Below, in pieces: positions 55,499 through 64,000 of a stretch of DNA of 64,000 bases. Position numbers and translations under genes: made by a program. The notes under the pieces are model-generated. The model was not told where the DNA came from. It did not search any database and saw only the letters and a program-made list of their open reading frames with translations. This stretch comes from Acinetobacter colistiniresistens (GTDB lineage Bacteria; Pseudomonadota; Gammaproteobacteria; Pseudomonadales; Moraxellaceae), in the NCBI RefSeq assembly GCF_000413935.1, contig NZ_KE340381.1, forward strand, positions 348,939 through 412,938, written 5' to 3'. The stretch's first letter is position 1; every line of letters begins with the position of its first letter.

Positions 55499-56584
55499 TT
55501 ATAAAATTTTCGTTTTCAGGGTATCCACAAAACGTTGATTTTGTTCGTCGGTACCAATTGTGATACGCAAGAATTGATTGATTCGTGGTTTGTTGAAGTA
55601 ACGCACAATAATGCCCTGTTCACGCAGTTGCTGAGCAAGTTGTGCCGCATCATGTTGTGGATGTGTCGCAAAGATAAAATTAGCTTTGGATGGTAAAACC
55701 TCGAAGCCCAAAGCGGCAAGATCACTTACCAAGTGTTCTCGACTCGCAATCACTTTTTGACATTGCGCCTCAAAATAAGCTTGATCCTCAAATGAGGCGA
55801 CAGCTGCTGCAATCGCGAAACGATCCATTGGATAAGAGTTAAAACTATTTTTTACTGCTTCAAGTGCCGCAATCAAATGCGCTTGCGCAATCGCAAAGCC
55901 AACACGTAAGCCCGCCAATGAACGAGATTTCGATGTCGTTTGGCAAACCACTAAATTGTCGTATTGACTGACCAATTGTACTGCTGATTCTGCACCAAAA
56001 TCGACATAGGCTTCATCAATCACCACCACGCGATCAGGATTGGCTTTAAGCACCTGCTCAATCTGCGCTAATCCTAATGCAATACTGGTTGGCGCGTTCG
56101 GATTAGTAAGAATGATCCCGCCATTTTCCTGTGCATAATCCGATACATCAATTTCGAACTTATCATTCAATGGAATCTGCTTGGTTTGCGTTGCAAAAAA
56201 CTGACTATAAACCGGATAAAAACTATAGGTAATATCTGGATAAAGAATCGGCTCTTTTTGAATAAAAAAGGCTTTAAAAATATGCGCCAACACCTCATCC
56301 GAACCATTGCCGACAAAGACTTGGCTGATATCTACTTGTTGCTGTGCTGCAATCGCCTGCTTGAGTGCCGTTGCATCAGGATCTGGATAAAGACGTAGGG
56401 CATCCGCTTGATTAGCCAAAACTGCTTCAACCGCTGCCACGACTTTTGGCGATGGCGGATATGGATTTTCGTTGGTATTCAGTTTGAGTAAGTTCTGAAT
56501 TTTAGGTTGCTCACCTGGCACATACGGCTCTAATTCACGAACTTCAGGACTCCAAAAACGCATTTGTTCTGTTGTAAACGCCAT
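55499..56584 (-). CDS. hisC: Histidinol-phosphate aminotransferase
   Basis: 361 residues. PLP-dependent aminotransferase fold [14 protein letters not shown] at the N terminus, DEAYVDFG, and the lysine region [16 protein letters not shown] carrying the PLP Lys. Catalyses step 7 of histidine synthesis. 61 bp after hisD, same strand. Confidence 0.95.
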   Translation of the reverse strand: MAFTTEQMRFWSPEVRELEPYVPGEQPKIQNLLKLNTNENPYPPSPKVVAAVEAVLANQADALRLYPDPDATALKQAIAAQQQVDISQVFVGNGSDEVLAHIFKAFFIQKEPILYPDITYSFYPVYSQFFATQTKQIPLNDKFEIDVSDYAQENGGIILTNPNAPTSIALGLAQIEQVLKANPDRVVVIDEAYVDFGAESAVQLVSQYDNLVVCQTTSKSRSLAGLRVGFAIAQAHLIAALEAVKNSFNSYPMDRFAIAAAVASFEDQAYFEAQCQKVIASREHLVSDLAALGFEVLPSKANFIFATHPQHDAAQLAQQLREQGIIVRYFNKPRINQFLRITIGTDEQNQRFVDTLKTKIL

Positions 56585-56645
56585 TGTTCTACTCTCATGT
56601 ATCCTAAAAAAGGGGCTAACCAGCCCCTATCAATCTTTGAATCAG

Positions 56646-57935
56646 TTATTGGTAACGATAACGGGCTGAACGTGCATGGGCATCAAGATTTTCTTGTACC
56701 GCGAGGACATCGGCCGTTTTCGCCAAAGTTTTAACACCTTCCTGTGAGCACATAATCAGGCTTGAACGCTTCTGGAAATCATAAACACCGAGCGGTGAAG
56801 AAAAACGTGCAGTACCTGATGTCGGCAAGACATGGTTGGGGCCTGCACAATAATCACCAATCGCTTCTGGTGTATAACGTCCCATAAAGATTGCGCCAGC
56901 ATGACGAATCTCTTGGCTCATTAATTCAGCTTCATCAAGGCAAAGTTCTAAATGCTCTGGTGCAACCTGATTAATCAACTCAATCGCTTCTGCGCGATCT
57001 TTGACCAATACCAATGCACCACGATTTTGAATCGAGGTTCGTGCAATTTCTGCTTTTGGCAATTCACTTAAATGCTTTTCAATGGCTGCATCCACAGCAT
57101 TTAACAGTGCTTCATCAGGCGTAATAAAAATGGCTTGCGCAACGGTGTCATGCTCTGCTTGAGACAAGACATCCATCGCTAACCATTCAGCATTATTTTC
57201 GCCTTCGGCATAGACTAAGATTTCCGAAGGTCCTGCAATCATATCAATCCCGACCTGTCCAAAAACTGCACGCTTTGCAGCTGCTACAAAGCGGTTGCCC
57301 GGTCCTGTGATTTTATCGACCGCAGGAATGGTTTGTGTGCCATAAGCCAATGCCGCAACGGCTTGTGCACCACCAATGGTAAATACACGGCTTACCCCTG
57401 CCAAATAGGCAGCAGCCAACACCAATGGATTCAATTCACCATTCGGAGCTGGAACCACCATAATGATTTCAGGAACACCCGCTACATGTGCTGGCAAAGC
57501 GTTCATTAACACTGATGACGGATAAGAGGCTAGACCACCAGGTACATAAATCCCCACGCGATCAAGCGGTGTAACTTTCTGACCTAAGGTATTGCCCAAC
57601 TCATCCACATAGGTCCAGCCTTCTTGCTTTTGTGCTTGGTGGAACGAACGAACGCGTTTTGCAGCCAATTCCAAAGCTTCACGAATTTCAGTGCTTAAGC
57701 CTTCAAATGCAGTTTTTAGTTGTGATTGGGTCAGTTCTAAATCAGAGAATTGATGCGCTGGATGTCGATCGAACTGTTGTGTTAATTTAAGTACATGTTC
57801 ATCACCATGCTGACGAACATCAGCAATGATTTGGTCCACAGTTTGTACTAATTGAGGATCATTCACAGTTTCAAATGCTAAAAGTTCAGCAAAAGTCTGT
57901 TTAAAGTTCTGATCCTGAGTCGATAAACGTCGCAT
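56646..57935 (-). CDS. hisD: Histidinol dehydrogenase
   Basis: 429 residues from ATG 57935; four more codons upstream (GTG) are possible. Zinc-dependent, last two steps of histidine synthesis. Marks: [38 protein letters not shown] and [10 protein letters not shown]. hisC follows. Confidence 0.95.
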   Translation of the reverse strand: MRRLSTQDQNFKQTFAELLAFETVNDPQLVQTVDQIIADVRQHGDEHVLKLTQQFDRHPAHQFSDLELTQSQLKTAFEGLSTEIREALELAAKRVRSFHQAQKQEGWTYVDELGNTLGQKVTPLDRVGIYVPGGLASYPSSVLMNALPAHVAGVPEIIMVVPAPNGELNPLVLAAAYLAGVSRVFTIGGAQAVAALAYGTQTIPAVDKITGPGNRFVAAAKRAVFGQVGIDMIAGPSEILVYAEGENNAEWLAMDVLSQAEHDTVAQAIFITPDEALLNAVDAAIEKHLSELPKAEIARTSIQNRGALVLVKDRAEAIELINQVAPEHLELCLDEAELMSQEIRHAGAIFMGRYTPEAIGDYCAGPNHVLPTSGTARFSSPLGVYDFQKRSSLIMCSQEGVKTLAKTADVLAVQENLDAHARSARYRYQ

Positions 57936-58066
57936 CAATTTACCCACAAGGCGAATAAGAGAGCGCTAAGTTTACTCTTTTTCATCCAACTTGTGGACAA
58001 GATAACACCAGCATTTCTAACTGCTTTAATAGGAAAAATCATTTTCAGGCTTAAATCTTTTAATTT

Positions 58067-58327
58067 TTATGTATTTAGATCAGGATGATCCCAGTCTCCA
58101 TCGTGTTGTATCAGCCAATTTAAAGCACCATGGCGCTCGACAACAACCGAAGCATTTAAATTTTCAGGCGCGTTCTGTTGTTTTAAGCGGACATCTACAC
58201 ATGCTCAATCATAGCGATAGATCAGATCCGCCTGATCTAAAATTTCATCGATACTTCTTAACTCAACTTGCTGCATAAACGCATCAAATGAGCCACACAC
58301 AGAGACCCAAATCTTAAAGAAAGGCAT
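58067..58327 (-). pseudogene. DUF4272-like small gene with one in-frame TGA
   Basis: From ATG 58327, preceded by a strong GGAGGTGG site, the frame reads MPFFKIWVSVCGSFDAF and IDEILDQADLIYRYD, then TGA at 58207-58205. The same frame continues to a TAA at 58067 with ACVDVRLKQQNAPENLN and VVVERHGALNWLIQHDGDWDH. The pattern (DQADLIYRYxWACVDxRL, ERHxALNWLI) matches DUF4272 proteins, where I expect Trp at the stop position. A single TGG to TGA change in an otherwise intact 87-codon gene suggests recent inactivation or read-through. It lies between hisG and hisD, same strand. Confidence 0.7.
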
Positions 58328-58352
58328 TTCCACCTCCCCATAAACTCAAGCG

Positions 58353-58389
58353 ATAAAAAAAACCGCTCAGAAGAACGGTTTTTTTTATC
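58353..58389 (-). terminator. Terminator after hisG
   Basis: An AAAAAAAACCG and CGGTTTTTTTT stem with a CTCAGAAGAA loop region, 11 bp after the hisG stop. It separates rpoN-to-hisG transcription from the DUF4272 remnant and hisD. Confidence 0.85.
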
Positions 58390-58400
58390 ATCATACAAAA

Positions 58401-60352
<1,952 letters not shown>

Positions 60353-60604
60353 TTAAGCTCCGAAAAGGCTTGCTTTGCGCCATTCGTCTTTTGTCATTGC
60401 ACGAATCGTAACAGCGTGAACTGCACCACTCGCGATATAAGAATTTAGAGGTGCATAAACCGCTTGTTGACGAGCAACGGTACGTTTACCTTCAAACTGA
60501 TCATCAACAATGCGAAGGTCAAATTTCCCAGCTTGTCCGCTCACTGCTACTTCTGCTTCAGGGAAAGCTTCTTTTAAAATTTGCGTGAGCTGCTCACTAT
60601 TCAT
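60353..60604 (-). CDS. ibaG: BolA family protein IbaG
   Basis: 83 residues. BolA-like fold: AFPEAEVAVSGQAGKFDLRIVDD and HAVTIRAMTKDEW. IbaG-type proteins partner monothiol glutaredoxin in iron-sulfur delivery. Precedes murA as in E. coli yrbA-murA. Confidence 0.92.
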   Translation of the reverse strand: MNSEQLTQILKEAFPEAEVAVSGQAGKFDLRIVDDQFEGKRTVARQQAVYAPLNSYIASGAVHAVTIRAMTKDEWRKASLFGA

Positions 60605-60698
60605 TTCAAGACCTCTTATACAACCATTGGTGTAAAACGAGCTATTTTACTATAACTCTTTCACATAATTCAGTAAGCAGTTTCTTTTTTTATCAATA

Positions 60699-60727
60699 AA
60701 AAAAGAGGCTCGATTAAAAGCCTCTTT
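60699..60727 (-). terminator. Terminator after hpf
   Basis: AAAGAGGCT and AGCCTCTTT form a 9-bp stem with an 8-nt loop; on the minus strand it ends in a TTTTTTT run, 13 bp after the hpf stop. Confidence 0.85.
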
Positions 60728-60739
60728 AAAAATGAAAAA

Positions 60740-61081
60740 TTAACTCAAAAGAGCCAGTTCATGCTGATAAGAACATTGAATTTTTCGATGTTTTGCAAGC
60801 TGACGTTTTAATTTATCTGTCAATTTTCTAATCGAAGTATACATATCATCGGCTGTCGCCTGTGCAAACAGTTCCACCCCCGGCAAACGGATAATTGCTT
60901 CTGCAATATGGTTTGCACTTCCCTTGTGTGAACGTTTATCAATTTGATGATCTTTAGCCAGTTTGATTTGCATGCTATTGACCTGATCAAGATGCTTGGT
61001 CATTTGACTAAACTTTTCTTTTATATTTTCTTCAATAGCTGGTGTAATGGTTAAATGGTGTCCACGAATCGTTATTTGCAT
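60740..61081 (-). CDS. hpf: Ribosome hibernation-promoting factor
   Basis: 113 residues from ATG 61081 (MQITIRGHHLTITPAIEENIKEK); the frame is open upstream but that part is leader. Short form of the YfiA/HPF family: one S30AE-type domain, no long-form C-terminal dimer domain. It binds idle ribosomes in stationary phase. It follows rpoN in the usual order. Confidence 0.93.
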   Translation of the reverse strand: MQITIRGHHLTITPAIEENIKEKFSQMTKHLDQVNSMQIKLAKDHQIDKRSHKGSANHIAEAIIRLPGVELFAQATADDMYTSIRKLTDKLKRQLAKHRKIQCSYQHELALLS

Positions 61082-61249
61082 AATTCTATCCCTCACCTTT
61101 TTTCTCAGGATACAAGACAATCGCTCAAGCAAATTTAATGCACATCAGTGGTTTAACATCCATTAAATCATTTCAGCGATTCCTCTAGTGACTATAAAAA
61201 ATTCATTATTCCGTAATAATGAACCAATAGAATAGTCACACCTTAAAAT

Positions 61250-62698
61250 TTAGATCAAGACTTTTCTTTCAGATGATGAAGGAATATGTAACGATTCACG
61301 ATATTTTGCCACGGTGCGTCGAGCCACCTCAATCCCTTCATCCTTCAGCATTTCTGCAATTACATTATCCGACAAAGGCTTACGTGGATTTTCATTCGAA
61401 ACCAGTTTTTTAATCATGGCACGTATCGCGGTTGACGAAGCTTCTCCCCCTGTTGTTGTTCCAACATGACTTGAAAAGAAGTATTTCAATTCGAATAAAC
61501 CACGTGGCGTCAGCATATATTTATTGGTGGTCACGCGTGAAACCGTTGATTCGTGTAATTCAACTTCCTCCGCCACATCACGAAGCACCAAAGGCTTCAT
61601 TGCTTCTGCCCCCTGCTCTAAAAAAGCACGCTGATGCTCAACAATACAGGTTGCCACTTTTAACAATGTTTTATGGCGCTCATCGATACTCTTGATAAAA
61701 TTCTTTGCTTCTAACATTTGATTGCGCAGATAGACATTATCCTCACTTTGATCTGCACGACGTATCATCCCTGAATAAAATGAATTAATCCGCAATTTAG
61801 GAAGAATATCTGGGTTGAGTTGAACCTGCCAATGTAAGTCTTTTTTAGAAACAACAACATCAGGAACCTGATATTCAGAATCTTGCTGATTAAACTCCAG
61901 ACCAGGATATGGCTTTAAGGTTTTAAGTAGGTCAACCGCACTTTTCAATTGCTCTTTAGATAGGCCTGTTTGCTTTAATAATTTATTCAAATCATTAGAA
62001 ATAAGCAGCTCATAATATTTCAATAAATTCTTAGCTTCTGCCAAATAAGGAACTTTCTCATGCACTGTTTCAAGTTGAATTTTCAGGCATTCAGCTAAGT
62101 TTCTTGAGCCAACACCTATAGGGTCTAAACGTTGAATATGCTTTAAAACGACAATAATTTCATCTTCTTCAACCTCTTCGTCGCTCTCCATTTCTTGTAA
62201 GAGCCGAGAGACAGCCAGCAGAATATCCTCTAATTCGGCATCCAAAAATCCTTTATCGTCCAAGGAATCGACAATGCAATATGCAATCAATTTATCAACT
62301 GTCGAAAAATGCAAGAGATTGACTTGATCTAGGATATGCTCTTTCAGACTCATTTGTGCTTGGCGATTGTCTTCTCTTTCTTCATATTCTGGTGAAGCTA
62401 ATGCAGTTGATTGATGAGTATAAATATCATCCCATTCAGTATCTACAGGTAAATCATTCGGAAGATGATCTGCATTAAGTTCTGTAGTTAAGTCCCCAGT
62501 TTCTTTTGTTTCTAGTGAGGAAAGACTTTCTGTTGTGCCCATCTCTTCTATTTTTTCAAGCAATGGGTTACTGTCTAATTGAATTTGAATTTCTTGTTCG
62601 AGTTCTAAACTTGAAAGTTGTAAAAGACGTATGGCCTGCTGTAATTGAGGAGTCAACGATAAACTGTTCGCAACTTTCAATCCAACAGATAATTTCAT
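61250..62698 (-). CDS. rpoN: RNA polymerase sigma-54 factor
   Basis: 482 residues. Region I is Gln/Leu-rich (LTPQLQQAIRLLQLSSLELEQEI). The core-binding and DNA-binding parts include the RpoN box ARRTVAKYRESL near the C terminus and HESTVSRVTTNKY. It directs transcription from -24/-12 promoters with enhancer-binding activators. The hpf gene follows after 168 bp. Confidence 0.97.
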   Translation of the reverse strand: MKLSVGLKVANSLSLTPQLQQAIRLLQLSSLELEQEIQIQLDSNPLLEKIEEMGTTESLSSLETKETGDLTTELNADHLPNDLPVDTEWDDIYTHQSTALASPEYEEREDNRQAQMSLKEHILDQVNLLHFSTVDKLIAYCIVDSLDDKGFLDAELEDILLAVSRLLQEMESDEEVEEDEIIVVLKHIQRLDPIGVGSRNLAECLKIQLETVHEKVPYLAEAKNLLKYYELLISNDLNKLLKQTGLSKEQLKSAVDLLKTLKPYPGLEFNQQDSEYQVPDVVVSKKDLHWQVQLNPDILPKLRINSFYSGMIRRADQSEDNVYLRNQMLEAKNFIKSIDERHKTLLKVATCIVEHQRAFLEQGAEAMKPLVLRDVAEEVELHESTVSRVTTNKYMLTPRGLFELKYFFSSHVGTTTGGEASSTAIRAMIKKLVSNENPRKPLSDNVIAEMLKDEGIEVARRTVAKYRESLHIPSSSERKVLI

Positions 62699-63021
62699 AG
62701 TCTTTCCTTTTATTTAAATAAGCAAAAAACATGCCTATAAAATTATTTATAACATAAAGCAATGTTTACGCATACAAGGAAAAAGCCTTTCATCTGACTT
62801 ATCTGTTCAAAAAACTAGCAAAAGTACAAATATTTTATAAAAATATATTTAAGATCAATAATGATTTAAAAGTAATTTAGCCATTTAAGGATTGCCACCA
62901 GATTTCAACCCAATAATTTTGCTCTTAAGTAGTAAAGCCTTTGATTGAACCTTAAATATTCAAATTCACCAAAAAATTTAATAACAACTCAACCATTAAA
63001 ATTTATTAGCTTGAATATTCA
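62699..63021. other. Intergenic region upstream of rpoN
   Basis: About 320 bp AT-rich with no supported gene; it should contain the rpoN promoter and the 3' end of the neighbouring transcript. No strong hairpin seen. Confidence 0.45.
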
Positions 63022-63702
63022 CTACAATCTATCTAATGCTTTGAAAACATATTGAAATAAGTCAGTTGAACCATTAGTAGAAGCAAAGGCCCCTTTGGCT
63101 AGAGCCTCTTGACGATGCAAAGGAATGTTTCCTCCAGCAGCGTAAAAAATCAAAGGAATGTTTATTCTAGAAGCCTTCATTTGAGAGAGTAAAGTATAGC
63201 CTGCTCGCTGATCAGGAGGTCGTCCCATATCACTAATGACAAGATCAAAACGCTCACGAGAAAGATAATCCATTGCTTGTTCAGTCGACGTCACAAGACG
63301 GATTACAATACCTAAATCCTCAAAAACTTCCCTTTCCGCAATATTATTATCTGGTTGATCATCAACCCAAAGAATTTTTGTTTTACTAGCCCGCTTAATA
63401 GTGCGCTTTGTAAGAGCTTCAGAAACTACTTCCGCTGCAGCTTCTGCTGCTTGTTGAGGGGTATTCTTTTCACGAGTATCTACCGCTGAAACTGCTGCAA
63501 TATTCGCAGCAGCTTGAATCTGTTTTTTCGCAGAGGCTTCCAGCCCTCCTCCTTTAAAAGAAAACTCGCTTAAACTATCAAAGAACCTCTTAAATGCTTC
63601 TTTGAAACGGACTAGCACAAAAATAAGAATAGCTGGCCATACCACTACTGATAATAAACGAGAAATAGCATCAAAAAGTTTTACAAGATCATCAATAGTC
63701 AT
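63022..63702 (-). CDS. Membrane-anchored protein with response-regulator receiver domain
   Basis: 226 residues from ATG 63702; a TTG eight codons earlier is possible. An N-terminal helix (LLSVVVWPAILIFVLV) is followed by an Ala/Glu-rich coiled-coil-like linker (about 60-105), then a receiver domain: acidic pair in KILWVDDQPDNN and phosphoacceptor Asp in FDLVISDMGRPPDQ. The usual late Lys and the switch Thr/Ser are not seen in the expected place (IPLIFYAAGGN), so signalling may be atypical. No output domain and no partner kinase gene nearby. Confidence 0.8.
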   Translation of the reverse strand: MTIDDLVKLFDAISRLLSVVVWPAILIFVLVRFKEAFKRFFDSLSEFSFKGGGLEASAKKQIQAAANIAAVSAVDTREKNTPQQAAEAAAEVVSEALTKRTIKRASKTKILWVDDQPDNNIAEREVFEDLGIVIRLVTSTEQAMDYLSRERFDLVISDMGRPPDQRAGYTLLSQMKASRINIPLIFYAAGGNIPLHRQEALAKGAFASTNGSTDLFQYVFKALDRL

Positions 63703-63812
63703 TTTAAAATTATAAATTCTATTCAATAATGCATATAAAACAAAATGATACTTTTTTTACGACTCTTATCAAATATTCTTTAAATAAAGTTTTTTCTATT
63801 TTCTTCCGTGCA

Positions 63813-63849
63813 TAAAAAAACACCCCCTAACGTTAGTTAGGGGGTGTTC
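63813..63849 (-). terminator. Terminator of the rRNA operon
   Basis: ACACCCCCTAAC and GTTAGGGGGTGT form a 12-bp stem with a GTTA loop and a T-run on the minus strand, about 10 bp past the 5S gene. Confidence 0.93.
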
Positions 63850-63859
63850 GTATTTAAAA

Positions 63860-63975
63860 GCTGGCGATGACTTACTCTCACATGGCAAGTGCCACACTAC
63901 CATCAGCGCTAAGAGGTTTCACTTCTGAGTTCGGGAAGGGATCAGGTGGTTCACTCTTGCTATTGTCGCCAGCAA
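63860..63975 (-). rRNA. rrf: 5S ribosomal RNA
   Basis: On the minus strand it begins near TGCTGGCGACAATAGC and ends at CATCGCCAGC; the ends pair to close the molecule. The internal CCGAACTCAGAAGTGAAAC and GATGGTAGTGTGG stretches are conserved 5S sequence. The 23S gene would lie further right, outside the window. Ends are approximate by a few bases. Confidence 0.95.
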
Positions 63976-64000
63976 ACTGTTGTGGTGCTTTCGGGTCTTA

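Overview
The window looks like chromosomal DNA of an Acinetobacter species. The DNA is AT-rich. It carries the six-gene fil cluster (filA-filF), a betT/betT-betI-betB-betA choline locus, mqo, and the rpoN-hpf-ibaG-murA-hisG-hisD-hisC order typical of gammaproteobacteria. The species cannot be fixed from the sequence alone.

Region 1-6.8 kb is accessory. It holds a 5'-truncated DNA2/UPF1-like SF1 helicase overlapping an unrecognised 520-residue protein, an ion-channel remnant, a DUF3800 protein, a 100-bp octanucleotide repeat and a pseudogene. Two diverged direct copies of a roughly 120-bp block rich in TGACA-N-TGTCA motifs (3330-3475 and 6601-6735) look like TnsB/TniA-type binding arrays of Tn7/Tn5053-like transposon ends. 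This suggests stacked or decayed island ends with defence-like cargo. Next come a TetR regulator and a strongly structured, apparently non-coding block (about 7985-8305).

Region 8.8-25 kb is metabolic: malate:quinone oxidoreductase, an MFS exporter, two BCCT choline transporters diverging from betIBA across a perfect 40-bp palindrome, a TorF-like porin, a zinc alcohol dehydrogenase and a GMC oxidoreductase. Region 25.2-27 kb is a type VI secretion module: PAAR protein, Tae4-like amidase and two tandem paralogous small membrane proteins that are probable immunity proteins. Four tRNA genes (Pro, His, Arg, Pro) follow.

Region 27.5-45 kb holds nadA, argJ, ogt and a guanidine-II riboswitch controlling a gdx exporter. 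A copper-resistance block follows (CopL-like, CopA, CopB, and an HMA-like protein lacking the metal-binding cysteine), then a run of six 12-bp-spaced DnaA-box-like sites, rpe, a DUF2218 gene, an OmpA lipoprotein, fghA, a membrane-anchored C13 (legumain-like) peptidase, rsmJ, uppP, tsaB, a gamma-carbonic anhydrase and two NUDIX genes. Region 45-54 kb is the fil cluster on the minus strand. Region 54-63 kb has pabB, the his/murA/ibaG/hpf/rpoN block and a DUF4272-like gene broken by one in-frame TGA. The window ends with a membrane-anchored receiver-domain protein and the 5S rRNA of an rRNA operon that continues past the right edge.
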